A stretch of 64,000 bases of DNA from Phytophthora hibernalis (lineage: Eukaryota > Oomycota > Peronosporomycetes > Peronosporales > Peronosporaceae). Shown here one piece after another: positions 32,380 to 44,585 of the stretch. The first letter of the stretch is position 1; every line of letters begins with the position of its first letter. The stretch spans positions 62,001 to 126,000 of the forward strand of contig JAAKBF010000218.1 of assembly GCA_012656075.1 (NCBI GenBank), in the 5' to 3' direction. The notes under the pieces are model-generated. The model ran no database searches, was not told the origin of the DNA, and saw nothing but the letters and a program-made list of their open reading frames with translations. Both the position numbers and the translations under genes were made by a program.

Positions 32380-35300
32380 CTAGAAACTATCTAGAATCGA
32401 GTCCATCAGGTTTTCTTCCTCATTACTAAGTGCTGATGCCCGAGCCTGGGGGCTGGGACTTGCAGACACTTCCTCGTATAGCGGAGTGCACTGCAAACGT
32501 CCTATGCCCACTGGAGCACTATTAAGTAATCTCCGAGACGAAAAATCGCCAAGCCCTCCAAATGTTACGGGCGGTAAATCTGAGCCTCCGAATGCTGCAG
32601 GTGCGGAAGCTTCAGCAGTAGTAGCGTGTACAGTCTGTGGGCGCTCACCGTCTCCAGAGCCTCCCACCCCATCGACGAAACTCTTTTCGAGTTCCTTGAG
32701 TGTAACAGGCTTCACACCTTGCAGTCGAGCAAGCACGAAATCTCGACCGAGTAGCCGCTGGGCACTCAACGCAACGTCAGCAGCGGAGCGACGAACACGA
32801 GCACTGCTATGAGTCAACCCCTTGCTGACTGCGTCTAGCACTCGAGATGCCCCCAAACCGTCTGCCTGAAATCCGAACTCCGGTACAAGAAGCCGAAGTA
32901 GGTGCATTTGAACCTGCTGGTCACAAGCATTACTGCCTTCACCGCCAAACACACAGGACAGCACATAGCGAAGTGGATGTCGGGCATTAGGCAACCTCGC
33001 TAGTTTCAAAATACCGCGGCACGCAGCACGAGTCGTCCTTGTGTTTGGCTTTTGCATTACCGTGAGCAACCGCAGTAAAGTCAGCAACGTGATTTCACGC
33101 ACGTCTTCCTCTCGCCACTCAACACGGGGACCATAAATTTTCACGAGCGTTGCGAAGGTGTCCAAAGCGGTGTTCACCACAGGTGCAATGCTGTCACCCA
33201 GAGCTCGATGCAATAACGCACTGTACGCTACAAAGGCTCCCTGAGCAGCACCACCGAAAGCCGGCCGAGTGTCACGCAAATCAGATTTGGCCTCGGTCAT
33301 GGCTTTCTCGATCTCCAGAGTGCTTCCTTCCTGTCGCTCCACGTCTTGCTCGAAAGCTTTCGCGAACAAACAGGCCCCACTACATTTTCCGCGCTCACCA
33401 ATGCCGCCTCAAGAAGTCCAATGCTAGATTGCGCGTCTTCTTGAGGCACATCAACTAGCTCAGCTGGAGGGAAGGCGGCTTCGTCGTCCACTTGCTCCTC
33501 TGCTTGGTTTGTACCTGCACTAACGGGTACCTCGGAAGATGTAGTTACTTGTTGTTGCTCACGCGTAGCGATCAATTCTTCGACGCGACGAGTAATAACT
33601 CGAAGCATTTCAGGTTTAACTGCTCCAGCGCGGGCAAGTTGAGCATGCCAAGCTGTCGAGTTGCTCATTCGCATTTGAAGGTCTGCGAGAATCTCAATAG
33701 CAGTTTTCCTCGTCTTCTCCTCCACAATCTTAAGGCTGGGCGCTACAAACTGGAGCACTGTCTCCACTGTCAACTGCTGCTGCTGCAACGACAATTCTGT
33801 CACGTTTGCTAGACCAAGCTCTTGCATCAAGCGGCGCAGTGTTTCTAGTTGTCGGCGCGGCGGAACCTCTCGCCCACTCAAGTGCAACAACAAATGAGGA
33901 AGTGCACGCAGAGATCGAAGGCGGGCAATACGAATCAATGCCTGCATAGCTTCGCGCTGTGTCCTCTTATTGGAGTCACCAATCTTCCGAACCAGCGCAC
34001 CAACAAGTGAGGACAATTGAGTGTTGAGGACCCTTGCACTTTTCGACTCCGTGTCGACAAACGCCCGGTCATCAGGAAGAACACGTGCAAACTCCTTCAG
34101 TACTGAGCGAAAGCACTCGAGTGCACAAAACATGACAGGAGCAACTCGATCTTCCACACCGCACTGCACTGCAGCAAAGGAAGCACATAGTAGACGTTGA
34201 CGGGTTATCGGATCGATCGTTGATACATCCGCTTTCTTTACTGCAAGTTTGATGGCATCAAAGCCGTCCTGTCGGTCTCCCCACGGATCAGCGGCCAACA
34301 AAGTCACGATTCGTTCACCGAATGCGCGCGTGATCAAGGCACCCGCGTCAAACATTTCGGAACCTGCTTCATCATTGTCATAAACTTGCTCGTCCGTTCT
34401 AAATCCCCCAGCTTTCGCTTCCGCATCCTTTTCAGCGGGAGATGATTCCTCTCGCTCGTCGTCCTGTAGGAAGCCCTGGGTTAAAGCTGATGACAGGACT
34501 GGTGCCTCCGAGGCAATGAGGCCACGCCGTCGGCCTTCAAAGTGACGCATCACATGTTTCTGTTCACCACGGCATGCGCCAGTGCTGTCCTCTTCTTCAC
34601 GAATTTCTTGGAGAGGGGTGTGAGGTAACGTGTTGCTGTTTGAGAACGACCCTCGAGGCGATATCGGGTACATAATTTCAACCCCGGACCAGGTCGCACG
34701 CGTTTTAATGGAGAGGTAAGAGCTTCCCCGATTCGGGGTTGATACAGCATCAGGTTCGGTGTATAAGGGCTCTTCCTCTCCTTGAAATTCACTTTGATCA
34801 CACGACGAAATTAGAGCAGAACGATTTCTTAGCGACACGGGAGTGACTCCGATGATCATCAGCTCGACGTCCTGCATGGGAGGTGGGTGTTCAAACGGAC
34901 CGCCCTCGTTGCTTTGAGAACCCTCTACTTCGTCATCATCTTCGGGCTCACGAGGAGAGGGGTGTCGTTGGTTTCCCTCGTCAAAAACTTCTAGCATGTC
35001 ATCGTCGTCTTCAGGGGTATCATCGGCTACTTGCTCGACATGAGCTTGTTCTGGCACACTCTCAGAATCGCTGACACTGCTATTCGTTGGTTCTTCTTCG
35101 CCATTCAGCGTCGCGACAATCTCCCTTTCATCCATCCTTTCATCTTCTTTAGAGTCTTCTACGACTTCGTCTTCTTCAACCTGCTCGGGCGCCACAAACC
35201 GTTTCTGCCCATTCTCTTCCAGGCTTCGCTTCACATCATGGATATATTGGTGGTTGGAATCGTCGACAAAGCTGTTAACGGTTGACAGTGAAGCGTGGAA

Positions 35301-35654
35301 CTGCTGTATCGAATCTTGATCATCGTCCTGGAAGCTGTCAATTTCCGATTCACTGTTTTGAGACGGTTGCTGTGTCTCCTCAGGGTACAGGTCCTTTTTG
35401 CAATCGCCGTGTTCACCCTCCTCGTTTTGCTGTTCGTTGGTAGCAAGCTCCGTCGTTTCAGGCTCACTTTTGATCAAGTCGGTGGGAGTTGGCGACGCCA
35501 CCGAAAGCGACTTCTGCCGACTCAACTTCGTCGACAACTTGCTCTTGATCCTACCGATCACGCTCTTCTTCCGCTTTGGTACAGCACCCGCTTCAGCGGT
35601 ATTCATCGACCCATGGTCGATACTATTGGGGCTCATAATTGTAGACCCAGGCAT
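32380..35654 (-). CDS. TOG/HEAT-repeat protein (CEP104-like arrays), acidic disordered N-terminus
   Basis: Repaired length about 1,091 residues. Residues 1-440 are disordered and acidic, beginning with a basic patch (PKRKKSVIGRIKSKLSTKLS). Two TOG-like helical arrays follow. The first starts near 34340 (LAADPWGDRQDGFDAIKLAV) and includes VGALVRKIGDSNKRTQREAM and HLLLHLSGREVPPRRQLETL. The second starts SSKTWSDRKEALLEIEKAM, which is only obtained if one base is restored near 33315, and continues VVNTALDTFATLVKIYGP and VSKGLTHSSARVRRSAADVA. TOG domains bind tubulin and regulate microtubule growth; CEP104 works at ciliary tips. The link to cilia is inference from similarity by eye. Zoospore flagella would be a natural setting. 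Confidence 0.6.
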
Positions 35655-36108
35655 GCTTTTCCCGGTAATTCAGTGAAACTTTGACAGTCTTGGTGCTGGA
35701 TGCCAGTCGAGAGAAATGAGAGCAAGCTATGCGCAGGGCATGTGCTGTTGCAACAAACTCGCGCCCACACCGTCCAAAATAGGTAGCTACCGTACACATG
35801 TGCGAAACGGACGCTTCACCCGAAGCAAAGCTTAACGAGTGCTGGAAAATGGTTTTGACTATCTTTGGCGGCACTGGGAATGACATTGTTCATTGCACCA
35901 TCGCATTTTGGCAGCACCAAGCAGCTTGTGGGGATATTTAGGCAGCCGTCACAGCTCCGTTCAAGCTGCTTCATCGCTTATTTGTGGCGTAGAGAGTCTT
36001 CGTTGTCTGGAAATATGTTGACAAGCTCACACCTTCCTGTACAAGTAACACAATCTCAGCGTTGATCAACGAGGTGCTGCTGCATTCCACGGCTGCTCCG
36101 CATCCGAC
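35655..36108. promoter_or_regulatory. Divergent promoter region between the TOG gene and the SNARE-like gene
   Basis: 454 bp separating two start codons on opposite strands. No gene or repeat is evident; promoters for both genes are expected here. Confidence 0.35.
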
Positions 36109-36795
36109 GTGGATTCCATGGAGTCCGACAGCGCAGTCTCAGTGCCAGCCATCTCAACTCTGGACGATGCCACCTCCCAGCTTGAAACTCTGCGCACTCT
36201 CACTACCAACATCAGCCAAGCGGCCTCCAGCCCAACGCTCAAAACCGAGCAGGACTACATCACCAGCGTCGCGCCACAGCTTGATGAGGCCACCGCCACG
36301 TACCAGGCCCTCGCCACCTTCCTACGCGAGCACAAGCGCGACCACGCAGAAGTCACCGGATTCCGCGACGTGCAGCGCGCCTTTGTGCGCGTCATGCAGG
36401 AGCTGCAGAGTGCGCAGCGGCAGGCCGCCGCTCGACGCGAGGCGCTGTGCGACGCCGACTTCCTGGCTGGCACCGGGTCCGTGGTCATCTCCGCGCAGGA
36501 GATTCAGACCGCGAAGGAAGAAGTGCTCGAGGCTGGAGAGATCGCGCAAGAAGCCGCCGCCGTCAACGCCTTGTTCCGTCAAGTGGGGACGCTGGTGAGC
36601 GAGCAGGGCCAGGGCGTGGACCAGATCGCCACCAAAGTCGAGGCTGTGCGCGTGGAGATTGGCAGAGGCGTCGACGAGCTGCAGCACGCGCGGCAATTGC
36701 AACGTGAAGCGCGTCAAAAGTATCTTTGGTACATCTGCCTACTCACGCTCATCCTCGCCGGCATCATCATCCCGCTCGTCTTTGCGCTCAAGTAG
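36109..36795 (+). CDS. Tail-anchored SNARE-like (syntaxin-type) protein
   Basis: 228 residues with no break. The architecture is that of a SNARE: an N-terminal helical region (LETLRTLTTNISQAASSP onward), a linker, a long coiled stretch AVNALFRQVGTLVSEQGQGV continuing DQIATKVEAVRVEIGRGVDE, and a C-terminal membrane anchor YICLLTLILAGIIIPLVFAL that ends two residues before the stop. The Gln in VDQIATKVEAV-type context fits the Q-SNARE zero layer, so it is probably a Qa/syntaxin or Qb/Qc-type protein that drives vesicle fusion. Which compartment cannot be told. A second Met three residues in (36118) is an equally good start. Confidence 0.65.
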   Translation: MDSMESDSAVSVPAISTLDDATSQLETLRTLTTNISQAASSPTLKTEQDYITSVAPQLDEATATYQALATFLREHKRDHAEVTGFRDVQRAFVRVMQELQSAQRQAAARREALCDADFLAGTGSVVISAQEIQTAKEEVLEAGEIAQEAAAVNALFRQVGTLVSEQGQGVDQIATKVEAVRVEIGRGVDELQHARQLQREARQKYLWYICLLTLILAGIIIPLVFALK

Positions 36796-37059
36796 CGCTT
36801 GTGAGTTCTACTCAAAAACTGGATTGATCGATTCGTAAATCGACCCCCGCAAACCGGCTTTTTTTATTTTTAGAAGTGGGCCTTTCGTCAGATTCTGGTA
36901 CTCGGACTTAGCTGGAAACTGTAGCCATGTTCATACGATGAACAGAAATGCTAGCTGCATGTATTATGTTTACGTGTGGGGTGTTCTACCTTTCTAACTA
37001 TCATGTGAGTTTTGCTGCAGGTCCCTGCTGCTCGCGTTCGCATTGGCCACAATGATCTA

Positions 37060-37487
37060 GTCCATGGGCATGACGGCTCGAGACGAGATCGAGGAGCTGC
37101 TCCAGCAAAAGGTTCACTTGTACCTGATCGTTCGTGTCCGCTAGATAGACTCGTATTGGGACAACAGTAGACTTGTTGCAGCAGCAATATTTTAACATAC
37201 CGGTACATACACGTACGAAGATGTCTTGACAAATGAACATGCAGACGACAGGTGCTGGTGCCACCCAGCTATCCGGTCCATGGCCGCACTTCTAGCATCA
37301 CGACGACAGCTCCACCATCAACCACATTGGGTCGTTGTGCATCACCTCGGTCGACATCAGCTTGTACCTCAACGACGCTCCGATGGTTGCCATGAGCACC
37401 GTTGGGGCGTGGGGATACAATTTCCGGGCGGTGCTGCTGGTGCAGATCCAGGAATGCATCGACGCCAGCGTTCACATCTGAGCGACA
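37060..37487 (+). pseudogene. Gene-fragment relic, copy 1
   Basis: Two short coding-like blocks, ARDEIEELLQQKVHLYLIVR at about 37085-37140 and HIGSLCITSVDISLYLNDAP plus MVAMSTVGAWGYNFRAVLLV at about 37325-37450, are separated by non-coding DNA with intron-like borders and followed by a stop. The second block recurs at 39187-39345. No complete gene exists here. I cannot name the family. Confidence 0.45.
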
Positions 37488-37669
37488 AACGAAAATTCAT
37501 CTGCACAGGAACAAAGCCACCACCATCACAAAACTTGTCAGAACATACCGGTAAGGGCCCAGGTATGTTGTAAGTTACGTTTACCGTTCAAGGAGAAGTT
37601 GATTAAAAAGCGGCGTTATTTGTGAATTCCGGCTAAATTTGCCGAATAAGGTGGTCACCGATAGTAAAG

Positions 37670-39016
37670 ATGGAGTTCAAGCACGAGGGCAATGCGCTGT
37701 TCGTGGACGAGGCATACGAGGAGGCCGTGCGCTGCTACTCCCGCACGTTGGAGACGCAGCCGCAGGACGCAGACGCTTTGTCCAAGCGCGCGGCGGCCTA
37801 TTTGAAGCTGCACAAGCTGCGCGAAGCGGCGGCGGACGCTTCGCGAGCTACGGAACTGGACGCGACGCTGCACTTGGCGCACATGCGTCACGGGTGGGTC
37901 TTTGCTGCAGTGTGTAAAACCCAACTGGACTGACAAATACGTGGGTGAAATTGCAGCGTGGCGCGGTTCGAACTGGAGGAGTACGCGGAGGCCAAGCGCG
38001 CGTTCCAGCGGGGCAGAGAGGCGGTGCCCAAAGCCAATGAAGCGCTGGCCAAGCGCTTCCAGACGTGGATCCGCAAGTGCGACGCGGAGCTGGACAGTGA
38101 GTGTGATTCACACTGTGAAGGTTGGAGAGGGTCTGGAGGTCGGTTGTTGACGAAGTTGATGCCGATGTAGGTGAAGGAGAGGCGGAGATGGCTGTTCCGG
38201 ATGAGTCTGCACCAGTGCAGAGCCCTACACCGGGTGGCCAGGGTGCTGCTGTGGTCGCACCGTTGCCGACGAAGCCGACGATCCGGTGAGTGGGTTGGTT
38301 GAAGTGGTGGAAATAAATGCTGATGCTTTGGTTGCAGTCATGAGTGGTACCAGTCGGGTACCCACGTCACGGTCTCGGTCCTCCAGAAGAAGCTCACACA
38401 AGACGATGTGGAGGTTACTATTGAGCTGAAGCGACTTTGCGTGCGATTGAAGCTTGATGGGAGTTCGTGGAAGCCTACAACGAACCTTTGTTCGACGAAG
38501 TCGTCCCAGACGAGAGCTCGTACAAGGTGCTTGGCTCGAAAGTCGAGTTGAAGCTCAGGAAGAAGAGCAACGGGATGCACTGGGACAAACTCGAAGAGGC
38601 CGTTTACCAGTCCGGTGCGCAGGTTGTGACTGGTCCTGCGGCTGTCTTCGAAGCCAAGCCGGAGAGTGTGCTGCGTCCGTACGCAAGTGGCCGCGACTGG
38701 AACCAGATCGAGAAGGTGATCGACGAGGAGCTGGAGGCGGAGAAGCCCGAAGGAGAGGAGGCCATGCAGAAGCTCTTCCGCGATATTTATGCCAAGGCCG
38801 ACGAGAACACGCGCAAGGCCATGAACAAGTCCTTCGTGCGTGGCTTCCTTGCGTTGCGGATGAATGTGTGAATCGTCAACTAACTTTTTGCTTTTTCTTT
38901 GATAGCAAACGTCGGGCGGTACCGTGCTGTCCACCAACTGGAAGGAAGTGTCCGATAAGGATTACGAGCAAGAACGCACGGCGCCGAACGGAATGGAGTG
39001 GAAGAAGTGGGGATAG
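37670..39016 (+). CDS. SGT1: SGT1 co-chaperone (TPR, CS and SGS domains)
   Basis: SGT1 works with HSP90 (and RAR1/CHORD proteins in plants) to stabilise client proteins, and bridges to SKP1-type ubiquitin ligases. Five exons: 37670-37893, 37957-38096, 38171-38285, 38338-38835 and 38906-39016, about 362 residues. The TPR part runs from KHEGNALFVDEAYEEAVRCY to about residue 120. The CS domain begins HEWYQSGTHVTVSVLQKKL and includes VLGSKVELKLRK. The SGS domain holds SGRDWNQIEKVIDEELEAEK and, after the last intron, SGGTVLSTNWKEVSDKDYEQ, ending in MEWKKWG. One net -1 shift near 38460 sits in a GGG run (KLDG to EFVEAYNEPLF). The 3' exon is diagnostic, since splicing rebuilds the canonical NKSF-SGGTVLSTNW string. 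Confidence 0.93.
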
Positions 39017-39183
39017 CCCACTTGCCTTCATCAAGTTGCACCACGTCACAGACACTTATTACTTCGAGTGCAACTTTTTCCAGCAAGGCTGCCGATGGAC
39101 AGTCGCGGAGGCAAGACAATGAACACAAGACAGAGAAAAAGTTTCATGTAATGTTTCAATAACTTGCTACATCAAGGCTACAA

Positions 39184-39530
39184 ATGAATCAACCACATGG
39201 GTCGTTGTGCACCGCCTCGGCCGGCATCAGCTCGTACAGCTCAGCGACGCTCCGATGGTTGCCATGAGCACCGTTGGGGCGTGGGGATACTATAATACAC
39301 GTATTTCCGGGCGGTGCTGCTGGTGCAGATCCAGGACTGCATATGCGATAACGTTTACATCCGAACGACAACGGATATCGATCCTACGCTGTACGACTTG
39401 GCTCTTCGAATGGTGTCGACTCGGAACGCTCACAGCATCCAGAGCTCATACAATATCTTGGTAGGTATTATACCCGATTGTCGAAAGAGACAGGAAAAAT
39501 CACTCACCAGCCGAGGAGCCTGAAGCTGAT
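39184..39530 (+). pseudogene. Gene-fragment relic, copy 2
   Basis: A partial copy of the block at 37312-37450, close in sequence but with a 13-bp insertion (tataatacacgta) after GGGGATAC that breaks the frame. It extends further 3' than copy 1, into a coding-like block ICDNVYIRTTTDIDPTLYDL followed by ALRMVSTRNAHSIQSSYNIL. Together the two copies outline one lost gene, which flanks SGT1 on both sides in direct orientation. Confidence 0.5.
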
Positions 39531-39968
39531 CTCGTCCATTAACGTCGCGTCCTAAACTCCATCTCGCCCGTCATCACTCGTCGACTCCCACCTCCGGCCA
39601 CTCCTCGATTCAACGCATTATCATACCGATCATCGTGTCGCGACAAGTTTGCAAACCGTGTTGCTCCACAACCACGACCGGGTAGTTAATGTACAGCGAT
39701 TCGGCCCTTCGCAAAGCTGTCCAGGCGTGCCGTGAGATATAATAGCAACCCCTTGCCGCGTCGCAATCAATCTCCTCTGTAAAGCGCGCGGTGAGCGAAC
39801 TCGAATGCTTACCGGTATATCTGAATTTTACCAATTTAGAAATATCGGTAAACTAAATCACTTGTTTTTTGTACACTGTCTCCTCTTATCTCCGAATTTT
39901 ATCCTCTTAACTGTTTGGATCCAAATTCTGAAAATCTCCCCGCCATCCAAGAGCTCAAAGCCGTTAAG

Positions 39969-41541
39969 ATGCCCGAGACGTCCTCCCCGCCGACGAGGCG
40001 GCGCCGTCGCCCAGCACCGTGGGCAACACGTTCATGCGCCAGTACTACCACTTCCTGGCCAAGGAGCCGCAGAGTCTGCACCGCTTCTACAAGGCCGAGA
40101 GCCGCTGGTGCCACGGCCTGGGCTCGCACATGGAGGAGCCCATAGCGGGCCAACGCGCCATCAACGAGCAGATCCTCAAGCGCGGCTACGCGGGCGCGCG
40201 CGTGGACCTGGACGACGGCTCCATCGACTGCCAAAACTCACAGGGAGGTGGCGTGCTCGTGCTCGTCACGGGCGTCATGACGCTGCAGACGAGTGCTACG
40301 CCCAAGCCTTTCGTGCAGACCTTCTTCCTGGCTGTGCAGCCCAAGGGCTTCTTCGTGCTGAACGACTGTCTGCGCTTCCTGGAGCTTCCGACTACGGACA
40401 AGGACAAGCAACTGAAGGACCAGACGCCCGCGTCGCCAGCTAAGAACGGCAAGAAGACGGAGACGCAGGCCCCCACGTCGCCTGTGAAGAAGGTGAAGAA
40501 GGAGGAGCCGGTGGTGGAGAAGGCGGCGTCCCCTGTCAAGTCGGAGACTAAGACGACCAAGAAGGTGGTAAAGGACGCGCCCGTCGTGTCCCCGTCAAGG
40601 CCACGGCGACGGTCGCGTCCTCTCCAGTGAAGAAGACGACCACGACTACGACCACGACTACTACTACGACCAGTAAGGAGAAAGAGGCGCCGGCTGCTGA
40701 GGTGGTGAAGGAGGTGTCGCCTGTCAAGGTGGCGTCCCCGGTCAAATCGCCCGTCAAGAAGCAGGAGAAGGCTCCGGCGGCTGCGTCGCCTGCCTCTGCT
40801 GCTGCTCCGGTGCCGACCCCGGCTGACCCGGTGGTTCCCGCAGCTGCTGAGCCCGAGAAGCCCAAGACGTGGGCCGCGCTGTTCTCAGGAAAGCCTGCGA
40901 CCATCACGCCTACACCGGTTGCTGCCGCTCCCGTCTCTGCGCCGGCTAATCCTTCGACCCCGAAGGCTGCGAAGCCGCCGACCCCGGCTCCGGCCTCGAC
41001 CCCGGTCCCTGATGCTATTGCTCCTGTTTCTGGTGTTGCGGCTCCGGAGAAGTCGCCCAAGAACAAGTCGGGCAACGGCAAGGAGAAGGAGCACAAGCGT
41101 CTGTACAGCCTGTTCATTCGCGAAGTGCCGTCTCAGACCCGTGAGGGTGACCTGCGTGAGCTGTTCAAGGGATACGGGTCGATTGCCGGCGTGAGCGTCG
41201 TGGTCGCACGTGGCTTTGCCTTCGTGGACTACTACGAACAGGAGAGCATGCGCGCGGCTCTTGCCGAGACCAAGGAGTTCAAGGTGCACGACAAGGTGCT
41301 GCAGGTGGACGAGCGCACTGAGCGCAAGGAAGGCCAGCGCGGTGGCTTCCGTGGAAACGACACGCGTGGTCGTGGCCGTGGCCACGGTCCCAAGAGCGGT
41401 CGCGGCGACCGCAAGGAGCGCAATGGCGACGATGCTCCTTCGTCCAACAAGGGCGACCGACGTGAGGGGCCGCCACGCTCGAAGGCCGGCAACCGTCGTG
41501 GTGGCAAGGTGGACGCTACGTCGCAGAACCGATCGGAGTAA
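39969..41541 (+). CDS. G3BP: G3BP-like RNA-binding protein (NTF2-like domain + RRM + RGG tail)
   Basis: G3BP proteins bind RNA and nucleate stress granules. Repaired length about 524 residues. The NTF2-like domain covers residues 15-135: GNTFMRQYYHFLAKEPQSLH, FYKAESRWCHGLGS, SIDCQNSQGGGVLVLVTGVM and FVQTFFLAVQPKGFFVLNDC. A long Lys/Pro/Ala linker with SPVK repeats and a run of about a dozen Thr follows. One RRM begins LYSLFIREVPSQTREGDLRE and includes GFAFVDYYEQESMRAAL. The C-terminal tail is rich in Arg and Gly (RGRGRGHGPKSGRGDRK). Two net -1 shifts, near 39990 and 40595, lie in C runs. It is G/C-rich compared with flanking DNA, as usual for strongly expressed oomycete genes. Confidence 0.85.
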
Positions 41542-42157
41542 AGCGGTATATTATGTGCAGCAGCCAGGTTGTTGACGCGCAGTGGACAACAAGCATGAAA
41601 CGTTGCGGCGAGGGATCCGAGAAGCTGTTGGCTTCAACAGCAGTGATGGGTACATAGCAGGGAGCGCTTGCCGCGCGACGGGTGCTCTCTCTTTTGCGCG
41701 AGCAAACGCGCTAGGTAGGAAGACAGACACAGCAGGAAGGGGGACACAGTCGAGATGGAGAAACAACTTTCGTTCGGCTCGATAGGGTAGAGCAGCAGAC
41801 ACGAGGGGCTTGGCAAACTGAAATGACTCAAAAGACCAAAGTCCGTTATGGATCTGCTGTATCGTGTCTTCTCTTGCTTGCTTCCATCGGAATGCGTTGA
41901 AGTGCCACATGAAGTTGTCCAGCAAGATTGGTGGATAAGGTGCTACAACAGACAAGAAAGCACTGCATCGAGAATCTATCCGATCCATTTAGGTTTTGTT
42001 TTACGTCCAGGTCGTGCTCGGCCACGCACTACATGCCCTCTTTTGTGCAGATCGCCATGGTCACCCGTGTACATCCTTACTATGCCTGTCGGAAGCCACC
42101 CTGGCATCCCAGCTGGCGACCTATGTTGCCGCATTGGTTCACCAGGGGCTGAGCAGC
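41542..42157. other. Intergenic region between convergent genes
   Basis: 616 bp between the G3BP-like gene and the 3' end of CNOT10. Small frames on both strands are not supported. I see nothing specific. Confidence 0.4.
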
Positions 42158-44402
42158 TTACTGCACCACCTGTGCTTCTTTCAGAACGCGAAGCGCCTTC
42201 TTCGTGTCGCCCTTCTTCAGCAGCACGTAGACTAACAGCTCAAGCGACTCGCGGCAGTTCGGGTTTTCCCTCACGGCACGCGTCACACTTTCCTCGGCTT
42301 CCGAATTGCGGCCCTGCAGCAAAAGCGTCGTCGCGTTGTTCACATGGACACCAGCTCGGGCTCGTGACAACTGCATAAGCCAAAGCACAACGACATTTAG
42401 ACCTCCCGCACGTAGCCATTATGCGTAACAGACACATCCTGTACATACCTGAATCTTGGCCTCCCGCGCGTACTCCTCAGCCATAGCAATTAAGTCACGC
42501 TCAGACTGCAACGCCTCCGTCGCTTCTGATGCCCGAGACAGCATACAAAGGGCCTCCGCCGTATATGACCGCGCCAGGAAGTTGTTCGCCTTAGAGCAGG
42601 TGGACAAGGCCAGCAACTCATTCGCACTAGTAATCGCAAGCTGGGGCTCGTACATCGACAAGTACACATAGGACAGGTTGACTAGGGCCTTCTGTCGCAG
42701 CACGTCCAGAGCCCTCGCGTCGAGTGCTTCACTATCTGCAACGTCACCAGCGACTGTTAAAGTACCATCAGCGTTTCCATTCACGTCTCCGGAAGACAAA
42801 AGCTGGTTGCAAAGCAACACTACATTCTTGAAGCACTTCGCACCGAACGGAAGACTCATTGTCGGTGAACCATCCGCGTCATTCGCATCTGTAGACGCCA
42901 TACGAGAACCGTTACCGTTGCCATTTTTCTCCGGGAGCTTGATGTCTTGCGACGCCGCAGATGGCAAGCTGGTGGGAAGCAGCACACGGCGGTGTGAGCC
43001 AGAGCCGACTATGCCCTGGATCAATCCGCTTTTGTTTCCAGCAACTACCGCCAGTTTCTGCTCCTTGGCAAATGCAGCAGTGCAGCACTCACCAAGGCGG
43101 AGCCACAACTTGGGGCGGTTGAAGAACAACCTTGATGACTCATGAAAGCACCGGAACGCAAGCGCGTACTCGCCTTGAAGCAGCAGGTGCAGCCCGTTAT
43201 TGTACATGATTTCGTGGTGAGACGAGCTCGCAATTACGACCGCGTCCATCTTGGTGGCCTTGGTTGTAGCTTGCAGTGCTCTGGCAAAGTAGGACTGCGC
43301 CGCCTTGCGCTGTCCCATTTGGTAGTGGATGCAGCCCATATTATTCAACAAAACACTCTACGCACCACAAGCACAAGTCAGCTCAAACTTCCACTCCACC
43401 CCAATCCACACCCACGTACCTCGCTCACCGCCTCCTGTGTACACGATGCAAGAAGCTTGATACATTTCTTGTAGTTCTTCTTTAAATATTCCAGGTTGGC
43501 CTTGAGAAACAGCGCCGTCGAGTTCTGCACCACGAGACACGGGTGGCCAATGGCCGTGCTAGTTTTCTCCGACTCCATCGCCAGCGCGGAGGTCACCGCC
43601 GCCTCCCTCTGTCGTGCGTCTTGATCTCCTTCTGGAAGATCTCGAGCGCCGACTTTACCTCCTTCTTGGCCGTCTTGGTGTTGCTCTGCAGCAGCATGAA
43701 CTTGGCTCGGTACAGATGCAGGCGGAAGCGGAACTCGGTCACATCCCACCGGTTCCTCTTCTGCGCCTCCGTCTCCAACACGTTGCCACTGACATCTCGC
43801 TGCACCAGGTGTTCAGGTGGTTCCTGCACGGTATTAAACCGGTGCGGCTTGTCCAAAAAGGCCAGGATGCTCTGCGCCTTCTTACTGGTCGTCGCGCGCT
43901 CCTTCTCCGTGCTCACGCAGCCTCTGCTGCTGTGCAGGATCACGTCCAGGTACAGGAAGCCCGCGTGCATAGCCACGTGCTCGTCGATGGGGTCCACGTT
44001 GCGCATCACGGCTTCCAGCACGGCGCTAGCCTGCGCGTACTGCTTGCACAGGAACAGGGCGGCCGCGTAGTTGTAGCGCAGGAAGGCCAGCTCGCGCTCG
44101 ATGGAGAAGGACGACGCGCCGTCCTCCGCGTCCTCAGCAGCCGCCGGTTCCGCTCCTTTGTCGTTCTCCTGCAGCTGCGCGCGCAGACTCAGACGCAGCG
44201 TCTGCTGCAGCTTCTCGGGCGAGTCCAGCGCCGCCGCGAACCGCGCCAGCGCCACGTTGTGCCGAACCTTGAAGTCCTGGCGCGGGTCCAGCTCCTCCAC
44301 GAGCTTCTCCAGCGCGTCCACGGCCTCCTCGTACTTGCCGGCGTTGAACTTCTGCTGCGCGCGATGGCTCAGCGACGACTTGTTGTCCTTGGCCCCCGAC
44401 AT
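42158..44402 (-). CDS. CNOT10: CCR4-NOT complex subunit 10 (TPR-like repeats)
   Basis: CNOT10 pairs with CNOT11 at the N-terminus of CNOT1 in the mRNA deadenylase complex. Three exons: 43420-44402, 42449-43357 and 42158-42370, with 62- and 78-bp introns. Repaired length about 701 residues. TPR-like helices include RAQQKFNAGKYEEAVDALEK, VLLNNMGCIHYQMGQRKAAQ, MYNNGLHLLLQGEYALAFRC and the family signature PKLWLRLGECCTAA. The last exon holds VNNATTLLLQGRNSEAEESV. A low-complexity loop (KNGNGNGSRMASTDANDADG) separates repeats. One net -1 shift lies near 43620 in a G-rich run. The next gene upstream-in-map, PRP8, ends 183 bp away on the same strand. Confidence 0.85.
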
Positions 44403-44585
44403 GGTGTCCTAGGCTCTGGATTTGAGTGTGAGGGGGAGGGATGAGGACAGAGTGTGTGCAATCGGTGGCCTGGTTGCTACTGGGCTGCGGCCACCGAACG
44501 ATTGGTTTAGCCAATGAGAGGGAACGTCCACCAACTGCAATGAGGACACGGCACTTTTTGTTTCGAATTACTTATGGGAGGTCTT

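Noticed and set aside
43614..44444. 276-codon plus-strand open frame
   Set aside because: It is antisense to the first exon of CNOT10. The G/C-rich third positions of that gene leave the opposite strand open; the sequence shows no domain.
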